DNA from: Dyella telluris
GTDB taxonomy: Bacteria; Pseudomonadota; Gammaproteobacteria; Xanthomonadales; Rhodanobacteraceae
Assembly: GCF_014297575.1 (NCBI RefSeq)
Contig: NZ_CP060412.1
Coordinates: 372,001 to 436,000, forward strand
Reading direction: 5' to 3'
DNA: 64,000 nucleotides
The translations under genes were made by a program, and so were the position numbers. Shown piece by piece: positions 8,811 through 17,852 of this stretch. The notes below the pieces were generated by a model. It worked only from the letters and a program-made list of their open reading frames with translations, was not told where the DNA came from and did not search any database. The stretch's first letter is position 1. The number at the start of each line of letters is the position of its first letter.

Positions 8811-10322
8811 CTATGCCGCTCGCCTCACGCCTTCCACGCGCTGGTTGAGTTGGTGCCAGTCCACCACCAGCTCGCAACCGCGCGCCGAAGCGTTTCTGCC
8901 CCAGTCGCGCAGCAGTTCCAGGCATGCCTGGTCGACGTGATGCAGACGATCCACTTCCAGTTGCAGGCGCGTGTTGGCCGGCACGCGTTCCAGCGTGCGT
9001 GCCACGGACGGTACGCGCAGGAAGGTGGCCGAACCTTCCAGTCGCAGCGATGCCGAACCCGGTTCGTCGTGATGGTCCAGGTCCACCTTCAGGCGCGCGG
9101 AATGCAAGGCCAGGCGGAACAGCGACAACGCGAAACCGATCAGCACGCCGGCCAGCAGGTCTGTGGCGACGATGGCAACCGTGGTGGCCACGTAGATCCA
9201 CGCCGTGCCCTTGCCGTACTGCGCCAGCGCCTTCACCTGCTTGAAGTTCACCATCTTGATGCCGGTGAACACCAGGATGCCGGCCAGGCAGGCCACCGGC
9301 GTCATGCGCATCAACCACGGCAACAGCGAAGCAAACACCAACAACCAGCCGCCATGCAGGATGGTCGCCATGCGCGTGGCCGACCCGGCCTGCACGTTGG
9401 CGGCACTGCGCACGATCACGCCGGTCATCGGCAGCGCGCCGAACAGGCCGCAGATAGTGTTGCCGATACCCTGCGCGGTGAGCTCGCGGTCGTAGTTGGT
9501 GCGCGCACCGTCGTGCATGCGGTCCACCGCTGCCGCCGACAACAGCGTTTCCGCGCTGGCGATGAAGGCAAACGTCAGCGCCGCAATCATCAACGACGGC
9601 TCGAGCAGGCCCGCCAGATTGGCGAAGCTCGGCAGCGACACGGCGGACAACAAGTTGGAAGGCACGTCCACCGTCTTCACCGACAGCCCCGCGAACTGCA
9701 CCACGGCCGTCAACGTCACCACGGCCAACAGCGCACCCGGCACGAAACGCAGCTTGGCCGGACGCAGTTTTTCCCAGCCCAGCATGATGGCGATGGTCGC
9801 CACGCCCACGCCCAGCGCCGTCATGCTGCCGGCATCACCCTGCACTGCATCGATCACCGCGCCCGGAAGCGCCGCGAAGTTCTCCAGACCACGCGCCTTG
9901 GGCAAGGCATCCATCAGCACATGCATCTGCGAGGCGACGATCAACACGCCGATGCCCGACAACATGCCCGCCACCACCGCCGGCGAGCACATGCGGAACC
10001 ACACGCCCACGCGACACAAGCCGGCCGCCACCTGGATCAGGCCAGCCAGCAGCACCACCGGGCCCAGTGCCATCACGCCATGCTCGCGCACCAGTTCGAA
10101 CACCAGCACGGCAAGGCCCGCTGCGGGGCCGCTCACCTGCAACGGCGAGCCCGCGAACATGCCCACGATGATGCCGCCCACGATGCCGGTGATCAGGCCC
10201 GCTGCCGGCGGCATGCCCGACGCGATGGCGATGCCCATGCACAAGGGCAGCGCCACCAGGAACACCACGATGGAGCCGAGCAGGTCGCGTCCGAACAAAC
10301 CCTGCTTGAAGTAGTTGCTCAT
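8811..10322 (-). CDS. SulP-family anion (bicarbonate/sulfate) transporter with STAS domain
   Basis: Integral membrane protein of about 503 aa: SulP transporter core with 10-14 hydrophobic segments from residue about 12 to 390, opening with the typical GxxAGLITGIVGG and SGPAAGLAVLV stretches, followed by a C-terminal cytoplasmic STAS domain (about 410-490). It lies 14 bases downstream of a beta-carbonic anhydrase gene on the same strand, a pairing known for SulP proteins that move bicarbonate; sulfate is the alternative. The ATG at 10322 directly follows an in-frame GTG (10325); GAGGA about 11 bases upstream serves either. Confidence 0.88.
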   Translation of the reverse strand: MSNYFKQGLFGRDLLGSIVVFLVALPLCMGIAIASGMPPAAGLITGIVGGIIVGMFAGSPLQVSGPAAGLAVLVFELVREHGVMALGPVVLLAGLIQVAAGLCRVGVWFRMCSPAVVAGMLSGIGVLIVASQMHVLMDALPKARGLENFAALPGAVIDAVQGDAGSMTALGVGVATIAIMLGWEKLRPAKLRFVPGALLAVVTLTAVVQFAGLSVKTVDVPSNLLSAVSLPSFANLAGLLEPSLMIAALTFAFIASAETLLSAAAVDRMHDGARTNYDRELTAQGIGNTICGLFGALPMTGVIVRSAANVQAGSATRMATILHGGWLLVFASLLPWLMRMTPVACLAGILVFTGIKMVNFKQVKALAQYGKGTAWIYVATTVAIVATDLLAGVLIGFALSLFRLALHSARLKVDLDHHDEPGSASLRLEGSATFLRVPSVARTLERVPANTRLQLEVDRLHHVDQACLELLRDWGRNASARGCELVVDWHQLNQRVEGVRRAA

Positions 10323-10336
10323 CACGACGGCGGTCC

Positions 10337-11020
10337 TCAGGCAGCCGACGCCGTCGGCAAGGAGAAACGCGCATGCGGCGTGGCTTCGGGCACCTCGCCC
10401 TTGCCCGGCTCGATCTGCACGAAGCGGCCATGCTGCGCGTCGAAAGCCTTCAGCTCGGCATGCTCGATGTCATAGACCCAGCCATGAATGCTCAGCTGCC
10501 CGCTGGCCAACGCCGCAGCCACGGCGGGCAAGGTGCGCAGGTGTTCCAGCTGGCCGACCACGTTTTCTTCCGTCAGGCGACGCAACACTTCGGTTCCGTG
10601 CAGGCCGCTGCCGTTCTGCTCGACGACGTAACGCGCTACGTCCGCATGCTTCATCCATGCCGCCACCGACGGCATGTCCTGCACCAGGTCCGGGTGCTGC
10701 AAGGCCTTCATCGCGCCGCAATCGGAATGGCCGCAGATCACCACATGGCGCACCTTGAGCACTTTCACCGCGTACTCGATGGCAGCCACCACGCCACTCA
10801 CATGCTGCGCGTAAGGCGGCACGATGTTGCCGATGTTGCGATAGACGAACAGCTCGCCCGGCTGCGCGGAAAACATCAGCTCCGGCATCACGCGCGAATC
10901 GGCGCAGGTGATGAACATGGTGCTGGGGCTCTGCCCCGCCGCCAGCTTGCGGAACACTTCGCGCTGGGCCGGGAAAACATCGTTGCGGAACTGCTCGAAA
11001 CCTTCGATCAAACGCTTCAT
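10337..11020 (-). CDS. Beta-class carbonic anhydrase (cytoplasmic)
   Basis: Zinc enzyme interconverting CO2 and bicarbonate, 227 aa. Zinc ligands Cys39, His98 and Cys101 are present (TCADSR and GHSDCG motifs), with the catalytic dyad Asp41-Arg43. There is no signal peptide, so it acts in the cytoplasm. The start at 11020 has GGAG seven bases upstream; the frame stays open further 5' but encodes no homologous sequence. First gene of a two-gene unit with the SulP transporter, which suggests coupled bicarbonate transport and hydration. A second, Tat-exported paralogue lies at 59622-60377. Confidence 0.93.
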   Translation of the reverse strand: MKRLIEGFEQFRNDVFPAQREVFRKLAAGQSPSTMFITCADSRVMPELMFSAQPGELFVYRNIGNIVPPYAQHVSGVVAAIEYAVKVLKVRHVVICGHSDCGAMKALQHPDLVQDMPSVAAWMKHADVARYVVEQNGSGLHGTEVLRRLTEENVVGQLEHLRTLPAVAAALASGQLSIHGWVYDIEHAELKAFDAQHGRFVQIEPGKGEVPEATPHARFSLPTASAA

Positions 11021-11239
11021 GCGAATACTCCAGATGAAAAATCGGATACGAACGCCCACGGCGCGACGCGCGCCGGCAAGGGCGTGTTGAGAAAAACGTA
11101 GGGAACAGATGGCCGCGACCACGTGCGGGCACGCAAGGCGCACCGCATGCACGGGATCAGCTCAGGATCAGGACCATCGGGCGCGACAGGCCCGGAGGCA
11201 GGCGCGCAGGGAGATGCTTACCGCACAAGCGGCAGCGGA

Positions 11240-11596
11240 TCAGACGGCTTCGGGCGGGCGCAGCAGGCTCGCTGGCGCATGAAGGCTCAGGTCGTACGAC
11301 ACGGACGCAGGAGCCTGGGTGGGCATCGGAACCCACAGATAAGCCACGTCGAACGGATGGAGGATGTCGTCCATGCCGCCGTTGGTGGAACTGGTGTCTT
11401 CCGGGGAAGACGCATCGCCATCGTCGGCCGCCGTATCGGCGACGTCGTCGGCGAGCACCAGCGACGCCACCGCCTTGTCGCCCGACGCATCGGACGACAG
11501 CTGCACCGGGCGCACCGGCGTGCCGACCAGCAGAAGCAGGCCGAACAGGAACGCCAGGAATACGGCAAAGCGGGAGCGGAGGAGACGCGAAGTCAT
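11240..11596 (-). CDS. Small exported/anchored acidic protein of unknown function
   Basis: 118 aa: a basic start (MTSRLLRSR), one strong hydrophobic segment (about residues 10-27), then an acidic, Asp/Ser-rich low-complexity stretch (about 45-75) and a Pro-rich C terminus. It is probably a signal-anchored or secreted protein. No family is recognised. It stands alone between the carbonic anhydrase and porin genes on the same strand, with a 219-base gap downstream. Real coding is plausible from the signal-like start, but not certain. Confidence 0.5.
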   Translation of the reverse strand: MTSRLLRSRFAVFLAFLFGLLLLVGTPVRPVQLSSDASGDKAVASLVLADDVADTAADDGDASSPEDTSSTNGGMDDILHPFDVAYLWVPMPTQAPASVSYDLSLHAPASLLRPPEAV

Positions 11597-11731
11597 GGTG
11601 TCGACGTTATCGGAAAGCGCATGACTGTCGCAAGACTTTGCGGAAGATCAATTGCGCATCATCGCCAACATGCCAGCAAATATTCATGTTCGCGACGCCT
11701 GCATTCACGCGGGACGTCGCGCACAAAAAGC

Positions 11732-11760
11732 AAAACGGCGGGCTGATGCCCGCCGTTTTT
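11732..11760 (-). terminator. Terminator of the porin gene (possibly bidirectional)
   Basis: Stem AACGGCGGG / CCCGCCGTT with a short loop and T/A tracts on both sides. Read on the minus strand it follows the porin gene by about 50 bases and ends in TTTT. Confidence 0.8.
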
Positions 11761-11807
11761 CCATCCCTGGGTCGAACTCCCTTGCGATAACCGAACCGCC
11801 GATCCGC

Positions 11808-13448
11808 TTAGAACGGGTAGTAGCGGAAGGAGGTGAAGAACATGTTCTCGGTAGCCTTCGGCGAAGCAAGGCCGTTGCCGAGCGGACCGCTGACGCCATT
11901 GATGAAGCCCTGGCCAGCGAACGCTTCCTTCTGCGTGTACGAGTACTGCGCACCGAACTGCATCTTGCCGAACTTGCCCTGGTAGAACTTCCACCAGAAG
12001 CCGGCCGTGCCCTGCCAGATCTGCTTGGCATTGCCCACGCAGCTGGTGCCGCCGGCGATGTCGCACTGGCTGTTGTTGTAAGCCGGGTTGCCGTAGCCCA
12101 GAGCGACGACACCGTTGTTCCACGCGGTGAAGTCCTTCTTGCTCGCCTGCTCGCGGCCGCCGAACAGATAGACGTCCACGTCGGAGTTGGCGTGCCAGGT
12201 CAGGCCCGTCAGTATCATGTTTTCCTTGATCGGGGCGATGTTGCCGTTCGGGCTGAAGGTCACGTCGGAGAGCTGGGCGCTGCCGTAGCGGCCGATGCCC
12301 TTGCCGTCCATGCCGGAGAGCTGCCAGTCGAGGGTCTTGTCGATGAGCGGCAGCACCATGGCGGCACCCCAGCCACCACCCCACGTGTCGTGGTTCTGGT
12401 ACGAACCGTTGACGGCGTAGCGGTTGTAGAAGGCGCGAGCCAGGCCGAACACTTCGTAATGGCCGTAACCCGGGTCAGCCGCGAACTTCACGATGATGTC
12501 CGGGATGTGGTTCAGCGACAGCGTGTTGGCCGAGTCGTAACCGGAGCCAGCGGTGATGTTGTAAGCGGTCTGCTGGACCGGCGCCTTGCTCTGGTTCGGG
12601 CTGGAGTAGAACGTGGTCTGCGGGTTCTCCAGCGAGATACCCAGCCAGTACTTCTTGTCCCAATCCTTGACCAGGCGGATCTGCGCCTGACGCGCCCAGG
12701 TGAAGCCCGGGATGTACTGTGCGTCGATCTGCGGCGGGGTCAGCTCGGTGCGCGGGGTGATGCCCTTGCTGTTGAGCGTCAGCAGCGACCAGTTCTGGCC
12801 GGCCAGCAGGTGCAGGCCCGAGGTATCCCAGTCAGCCGTCATGTAGACGTTGCGCATGCGCGGGTTGAACGAGTTGGACTCGTTCTGGTTCGCGGTCTGG
12901 GCGCCACCCAGGAAGTCCATTTCGACGTAACCGGCGAGATGGGTGTTCGGATCCACGTCACCCTGCACGAGGGCCGACAGGCGGCTCTGGCGAGCGGACA
13001 GGCGGAACTCGTTCATGTGAGCGGTCTGCACGTTCTTGTACGGAATCGCGCTGTAGTTGGAGGCGATGTCCGCGCCTTCCTGGGCCGAGCGGTAGATCGA
13101 TTCGGCAGCGAGGAAGCCGCCAAGCGTGATGTTCACGCCCTTGTAGGCCAGCTTGTCGGAGGACTTCTTGACCTGCGCGTCGGTGGCAGCCACCTGCTTC
13201 TGCACGGTCTCGACGGCCTGGCCAGTGGACACGTTGATGTCCGACTGAGCGTCCGTACGCTGCTCAAGCTCCACAACCTTCGCCTGCAGGGCCTGCAACT
13301 GGGCCTTCAGCGCCTCGATCTCGGCGCTCTGCGACGACTGGCTGGTGGTCTTGGAGGTGGACTTCGCCGGGGCCGGATCGGCCATGACGTGGAAGCTGGT
13401 AACGCCCAAACCGGCAGCAACGGCCACCGCGAGCAACTTGGAACGCAT
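11808..13448 (-). CDS. DcaP-like outer-membrane porin
   Basis: Exported beta-barrel protein of 546 aa. It has a Sec signal peptide (about residues 1-23, cut near VMA-DP), then a short coiled coil (about 37-62, with the pattern IEALKAQLQALQAKVVELEQ), a linker and a long barrel region with alternating aromatic/polar strands and the terminal Phe (FRYYPF) typical of BAM substrates. The coiled-coil-plus-barrel layout is that of the DcaP-like trimeric porins, which take up small anionic compounds. The start at 13448 is chosen for GGAGA upstream and the good signal peptide; the frame remains open 25 codons further. The substrate is unknown. Confidence 0.82.
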   Translation of the reverse strand: MRSKLLAVAVAAGLGVTSFHVMADPAPAKSTSKTTSQSSQSAEIEALKAQLQALQAKVVELEQRTDAQSDINVSTGQAVETVQKQVAATDAQVKKSSDKLAYKGVNITLGGFLAAESIYRSAQEGADIASNYSAIPYKNVQTAHMNEFRLSARQSRLSALVQGDVDPNTHLAGYVEMDFLGGAQTANQNESNSFNPRMRNVYMTADWDTSGLHLLAGQNWSLLTLNSKGITPRTELTPPQIDAQYIPGFTWARQAQIRLVKDWDKKYWLGISLENPQTTFYSSPNQSKAPVQQTAYNITAGSGYDSANTLSLNHIPDIIVKFAADPGYGHYEVFGLARAFYNRYAVNGSYQNHDTWGGGWGAAMVLPLIDKTLDWQLSGMDGKGIGRYGSAQLSDVTFSPNGNIAPIKENMILTGLTWHANSDVDVYLFGGREQASKKDFTAWNNGVVALGYGNPAYNNSQCDIAGGTSCVGNAKQIWQGTAGFWWKFYQGKFGKMQFGAQYSYTQKEAFAGQGFINGVSGPLGNGLASPKATENMFFTSFRYYPF

Positions 13449-13670
13449 GGATATTCTCCGCATGTAGGTAAGAACCACCTGGACCGCCCCCTTTGATCCC
13501 TCGATCTCCGGCCGTCCAAGCACGATCGGAGGGCAGGATGGGCTTTGGGCTTTACCGTTAGATGGACGTTATGTGACAGAACGAAGACATGCGTTCGCGC
13601 ACGTATGGCAACGACTCGCTTACACGTCGCGCCGGCAGGGACTGATAGCCACGGCTGCTATGCTTGCTGG

Positions 13671-14330
13671 ATGGATAACCTCAACAACAGCATGGCCGGC
13701 CGCATGGCCGAGCGCTTCCGGGGCTTTCTGCCGGTTGTCGTGGACGTTGAAACCGGCGGATTCGACGCCGATCGTGATGCCCTGCTGGAAGTCGCCGCCG
13801 TCATCCTGCGCATGACGCCCGAGGGCTACCTGCAGCCCATGCCGGCCGTGGCCGCCCACGTCCACCCCTTCCCCGGCGCCAACATCGACCCGCGCGCACT
13901 GGAAATCACCGGCATCGACCCGGACAACCCGCTGCGAGGCGCGCTGGACGAGCGCGTGGCGCTGGACCATGTGTTCAAGCCCATCCGCGACGCCATGCGC
14001 GACATGGATTGCCAGCGCGCCATCCTGGTAGGCCACAACGCCGCGTTCGACCTGGGCTTTCTCAATGCGGCCGTGCGCCGCGTGGGTCACAAGCGCAACC
14101 CGTTCCACCCTTTCAGCTGCTTCGACACCGCCACCCTGAGCGGCCTGGCGTTTGGCCAGACCGTGCTGAGCAAGGCCGTGCAGGCCGCCGGCCTGCCGTT
14201 CGACACGCGCGAGGCCCATTCCGCCATTTATGACGCCGAGCGGACCGCGGAGTTGTTCTGCACCATCATCAACCGCTGGCGCCGGCTGGAAGAATTCGAG
14301 CGGGACCAGATCGGGATTGAGTCGCTGTAA
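13671..14330 (+). CDS. rnt: Ribonuclease T
   Basis: 3'-to-5' exoribonuclease of the DEDDh family, 219 aa, trimming tRNA CCA turnover products and stable RNA 3' ends. The exonuclease motifs are visible: Exo I VDVETGG, Exo [11 protein letters not shown] and Exo III with H-x4-D ([15 protein letters not shown]). Length matches the E. coli enzyme closely. The ATG at 13671 (MDNLNN) is preferred over upstream in-frame codons, which encode unrelated Cys-rich sequence. It is transcribed divergently from the porin gene; a 222-base gap between them must hold both promoters. Confidence 0.93.
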   Translation: MDNLNNSMAGRMAERFRGFLPVVVDVETGGFDADRDALLEVAAVILRMTPEGYLQPMPAVAAHVHPFPGANIDPRALEITGIDPDNPLRGALDERVALDHVFKPIRDAMRDMDCQRAILVGHNAAFDLGFLNAAVRRVGHKRNPFHPFSCFDTATLSGLAFGQTVLSKAVQAAGLPFDTREAHSAIYDAERTAELFCTIINRWRRLEEFERDQIGIESL

Positions 14331-14400
14331 GCGGCTCGCGGGCGTGGATGGGCCATCGGGTTGCCGCCCACCTGCCCCTCTGGTGCTGCATTCCCCCCAG

Positions 14401-14500
14401 CGTCATTCCGGCGAAAGCCGGAATCTCGTGCCTTTCGCTCTTGCTCAGTAGGTCACCCTGAAAGCAAAGGCACTGGATTCCGGCCTCCGCCGGAATGACG
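14401..14500. repeat. Inverted repeat pair, CACTGGATTCCGGC variant
   Basis: Unit 14401-14430 (CGTCATTCCGGCGAAAGCCGG...) and its inverted partner 14471-14500 (CACTGGATTCCGGCCTCCGC...). Same family as at 2426, but with the core changed from CCCCGC to TTCCGGC while the palindrome is kept. It lies in the 409-base gap between rnt and pstS; the rest of that gap holds the pst promoter region. Confidence 0.8.
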
Positions 14501-14636
14501 TTGAGGGAGCATCGGGCTGCCGAAGACCTTGGGCACTCGACGACAGTCCGGACCTATCGATGGGGCTGCCAGACAGGCAGATCGCCCATCGCGGCAATCC
14601 TCGTCCCATCAATGATTTATGACAGCCACCCGTCAG

Positions 14637-14654
14637 CTGTCATATCCCTGAAAC
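14637..14654 (+). promoter_or_regulatory. Candidate PHO box upstream of pstS
   Basis: CTGTCAT-ATCC-CTGAAAC: two 7-mers spaced by 4 bases, the first a perfect half-site of the PhoB consensus and the second differing at two positions. It lies 86 bases before the pstS start, where a PhoB-activated promoter is expected. phoB/phoR are not in this window. Confidence 0.6.
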
Positions 14655-14739
14655 ATTGAACTCATTTCATTGCAACACGGCACGCATGAAATAACGGCGG
14701 GCGGGAATCCCCCGAGACCCTTATCGCTAAGGAGCAACC

Positions 14740-15774
14740 GTGTTGATCACTACCAAATCTTTGACCCGTATCGGCACGGCGGCTGTGTTCGCCACCGCCT
14801 CGCTGTTCGCCATGGGCGCGCAGGCGACCGACATCACCGGCGCCGGCTCGAGCTTCGTCTACCCGGTGCTCTCGAAGTGGTCCGCGGGCTACGCCGAGAA
14901 GACCGGCAACAAGCTCAATTACCAGTCCGTCGGCTCGGGCGCCGGCGTGGCGCAGATCAAGGAAGGCACCATCGACTTCGGCGCCACCGACGCGCCGGTG
15001 AAGGCTGAAGACCTCGCGCAGTTCGGCCTGGGCCAGTTCCCGGTCGTGGTGGGCGGCATCGTGCCGGTGGTGAACATCCCGGGCGTGGAAGCGGGCCAGG
15101 TCAAGCTGGACGGCGCCACCCTCGCCGACATCTTCCTCGGCAAGATCACCATGTGGAACGACCCGCGCATCGCCGCGGCGAACGCTGGCGTGAACCTGCC
15201 GGCCAAGAAGATCACCGTCGTGCATCGTTCGGACGGCTCGGGCACCTCGTTCAACTTCACCAACTACCTGTCCAAGGTCAGCCCGGACTGGGCCGCCAAG
15301 GTCAAGTTCGGCACGGCCGTCGAGTGGCCGACCGGCGTGGGTGGCAAGGGCAACGAAGGCGTGTCGCAGTACGTCAAGCAGATCGTCGGTTCGATCGGCT
15401 ACGTCGAGTACGCCTATGCCGTGAAGAACAAGATCAGCTGGGTGAACTTGAAGAACGCCGCCGGTCAGGTTGTCGCGCCGAGCGCCGAAGCCTTCGCCGC
15501 TGCCGCTGCCACCGCCGACTGGGGTAGCGCCAAGGACTTCAACGTGATCATGACCAACGCCTCCGGTGCGCAGGCATGGCCGATCACGGCGACCACCTGG
15601 GTGGTGATGTACAAGAAGCCTAAGAACGCCGAGCACACCAAGGTGGCTTTCGAGTTCTTCAAGTGGGCGCTCGAGAACGGCCAGAAGGACGCCGCCTCGC
15701 TCGACTACGTGGCGCTGCCGGACACCTTGGTCAAGAAGATCGAGGCTTACTGGAGCACCGAGTACAAGCACTAA
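14740..15774 (+). CDS. pstS: Phosphate ABC transporter substrate-binding protein PstS
   Basis: Periplasmic high-affinity phosphate-binding protein, 344 aa, with a Sec signal peptide ending about residue 27 (AQA-TD). The mature start TDITGAGSSFVYPVLSKW is diagnostic, as are SVGSGAGVAQI, the FGATDAPVK loop and HRSDGSGTS, which line the phosphate site. The start codon is GTG at 14740 with AAGGAGC six bases upstream. First gene of pstSCAB-phoU. A stem-loop follows the stop codon, and the pstC gene begins about 186 bases later. Confidence 0.96.
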   Translation: MLITTKSLTRIGTAAVFATASLFAMGAQATDITGAGSSFVYPVLSKWSAGYAEKTGNKLNYQSVGSGAGVAQIKEGTIDFGATDAPVKAEDLAQFGLGQFPVVVGGIVPVVNIPGVEAGQVKLDGATLADIFLGKITMWNDPRIAAANAGVNLPAKKITVVHRSDGSGTSFNFTNYLSKVSPDWAAKVKFGTAVEWPTGVGGKGNEGVSQYVKQIVGSIGYVEYAYAVKNKISWVNLKNAAGQVVAPSAEAFAAAAATADWGSAKDFNVIMTNASGAQAWPITATTWVVMYKKPKNAEHTKVAFEFFKWALENGQKDAASLDYVALPDTLVKKIEAYWSTEYKH

Positions 15775-15782
15775 GGTGCCCG

Positions 15783-15878
15783 TCTCGTCGGTCACGCAAC
15801 AGCAACCGACGAGATCTATCCTCGTGACCTGACTGCAGGACCACGGCCGCCCGACTAACCTCGGGCGGCCTGTTGTTG
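15783..15878 (+). other. Two hairpins in the pstS-pstC gap
   Basis: Hairpin 1: TCTCGTCGGT / ACCGACGAGA (15783-15792 with 15805-15814). Hairpin 2: GGCCGCCCGA / TCGGGCGGCC (15845-15854 with 15861-15870), followed by TGTTGTTG. Both stems are perfect 10-mers. Such hairpins after a binding-protein gene usually protect its message or partly terminate transcription, giving more binding protein than membrane subunits. Confidence 0.65.
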
Positions 15879-15960
15879 AAAGGCGCCCGGAACCGGCGCA
15901 TCTTCCCTGATCCCGGCGGCTTGCAACCGCCAGGCCTGAATGCCGAGGAATTCTCCGCAC

Positions 15961-16977
15961 ATGCAAGCGAATGTAGGCGCTGTAGCCTCCACCGTGCCCC
16001 AGGAGCAGCGCGCCCAGCGCGACGCCCGGCACGACCGCCTGTTCAGCTGGTTGCTCAAGGGCTGTGCCCTGCTGGTGCTGGCCTGCCTGCTTGGCGCCGC
16101 CGGTGCCACGCTCTGGGGCGGCCGACATGCTTTCGGCACGTTTGGCTGGCACTTCCTCGTCAGCGCTACCTGGGATCCGGGTTCGGATACCTACGGCGCG
16201 CTGGTGCCGGTGTACGGCACGCTGATGACCTCGTTGATCGCGCTGATCATTGCCGTGCCGGTGAGCTTCGGCGTGGCGCTGTACCTTTCCGAAGTGGCGC
16301 CGCCGTGGCTGCGCACGCCGGTGGCCTCGGCCATCGAACTGCTCGCGGGCATCCCGTCGATCATCTACGGTATGTGGGGCCTTTTCATCTTCGCGCCCTT
16401 CTTCGCCGACCACATCAAGCCGTGGCTGACCAACTACCTTGGCAACAAGCCGGACGACGGCAAGCTGTCGTGGGTGGCGCAGCACACCTTCCTGGGCAAG
16501 CTGTTCGGCAGCGACTATCCGTTCGGCGCCAGCATCCTTACCGCCGGCATCGTGCTGGCGGTGATGATCATCCCGTTCATTTCCTCGGTGATGCGCGAAG
16601 TGTTCCAGACGGTGCCCACGCGCCTGAAGGAGTCGGCGTATGCGCTGGGCTCCAGCACGTGGGAAGTCTCGTGGGACATCGTGCTGCCCTATACCCGCTC
16701 GGCGGTGATCGGCGGCATCTTCCTCGGCCTGGGCCGCGCGCTGGGCGAGACCATGGCGGTGACCTTCGTGCTTGGCAACGCCATGCAGCTGTCGCCCTCG
16801 ATCCTTGATCCGGGCGCATCCATCGCCTCCACCATCGCCAACCAGTTCAGTGAAGCGGCGGGCCTGCAGAAGTCCACGCTGATGGCGCTGGCCTTCCTGC
16901 TGTTCGTGGTGACCTTCTTCGTCCTGCTGATCGCGCGCTGGATGCTGCGCCAGCTCGCCCACAAGGAGGGTCGCTGA
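15961..16977 (+). CDS. pstC: Phosphate ABC transporter permease PstC
   Basis: Inner-membrane permease of 338 aa with about six transmembrane segments. It carries the binding-protein-dependent transport EAA-type loop (LKESAYALGSSTWEV) that contacts PstB. The hydrophobic N-terminal segment (LFSWLLKGCALLVLACLL) and the GIPSIIYGMWGL stretch are PstC-typical. The ATG at 15961 has GAGGA upstream; an ATG 21 bases earlier is possible. The stop overlaps the pstA start (TGATG). Confidence 0.95.
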   Translation: MQANVGAVASTVPQEQRAQRDARHDRLFSWLLKGCALLVLACLLGAAGATLWGGRHAFGTFGWHFLVSATWDPGSDTYGALVPVYGTLMTSLIALIIAVPVSFGVALYLSEVAPPWLRTPVASAIELLAGIPSIIYGMWGLFIFAPFFADHIKPWLTNYLGNKPDDGKLSWVAQHTFLGKLFGSDYPFGASILTAGIVLAVMIIPFISSVMREVFQTVPTRLKESAYALGSSTWEVSWDIVLPYTRSAVIGGIFLGLGRALGETMAVTFVLGNAMQLSPSILDPGASIASTIANQFSEAAGLQKSTLMALAFLLFVVTFFVLLIARWMLRQLAHKEGR

Positions 16978-17852
16978 TGGCCGGCAACTCCATGCTCTAT
17001 ACCCGCCGCCGCATCAAGAACATCGTGGCGTTGTCGCTCAGCGTGCTGGCCACGCTGATCGGCCTGATCTTCCTCGCGTGGATCCTGTGGGAAACACTGC
17101 GCCAGGGCGTGAGCGCCCTCAAGCCGCAGCTGTTCACCAAGATCACCGCGTATGGCGAAGACGGTGGCCTGGCCAACGCGATGGTCGGCAGCCTGATCGT
17201 CAACCTGATCGGCATTGTCATCGCCACGCCGATCGGCGTGCTGGCTGGCACCTGGCTGGCTGAATACGCCAACGGCACCAAGCTGGGCGAGTCGATCCGA
17301 TTCCTCAACGATATCCTGCTGTCGGCGCCGTCGATCGTGCTGGGCCTGTTCGTCTACACCATCGTCGTGCTGCCCTCCACCGCACTGACCAGCGGCTCCA
17401 CCACGTTCTCCGGCTGGGCCGGTGGCGTGGCACTGGCGCTGATCGCGCTACCGGTGATCGTGCGCACGTCGGACGAAATGCTCCGCCTGGTCCCCTCCAC
17501 GCTGCGCGAAGCCTCGCTGTCGCTGGGCATTCCGCAGTGGAAGCTCACCACGCAGATCCTGATCCGCGCCGCACGCTCGGGCATCATCACCGGCGTGCTG
17601 CTGGCGCTGGCACGCATCAGCGGTGAAACCGCCCCGCTGCTGTTCACCGCGTTCGGCAACAACTACATGACGCTCAACCCGTCGGACAAGATGTCCAGCC
17701 TGCCCCAGATGATCTACCAGTACGCCAACGATCCGGGCGAAGGCCTGCATGCCATCGCGTGGGCCGGTGCGTTCGTGCTGACCATGTTCGTGCTGTTGCT
17801 GAGCCTTGCTTCCCGTCTGGTCCTTTCCCGTAACAAGGTGTCCCATGACTGA
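16977..17852 (+). CDS. pstA: Phosphate ABC transporter permease PstA
   Basis: Second permease of the Pst complex, 291 aa, with about six membrane segments. The EAA loop is [16 protein letters not shown], and the motif [13 protein letters not shown] is shared with PstC-family proteins. GGAGG lies 9 bases before the ATG inside the pstC end. It overlaps pstB by 8 bases at its 3' end, so pstCAB are translationally coupled. Confidence 0.95.
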   Translation: MAGNSMLYTRRRIKNIVALSLSVLATLIGLIFLAWILWETLRQGVSALKPQLFTKITAYGEDGGLANAMVGSLIVNLIGIVIATPIGVLAGTWLAEYANGTKLGESIRFLNDILLSAPSIVLGLFVYTIVVLPSTALTSGSTTFSGWAGGVALALIALPVIVRTSDEMLRLVPSTLREASLSLGIPQWKLTTQILIRAARSGIITGVLLALARISGETAPLLFTAFGNNYMTLNPSDKMSSLPQMIYQYANDPGEGLHAIAWAGAFVLTMFVLLLSLASRLVLSRNKVSHD

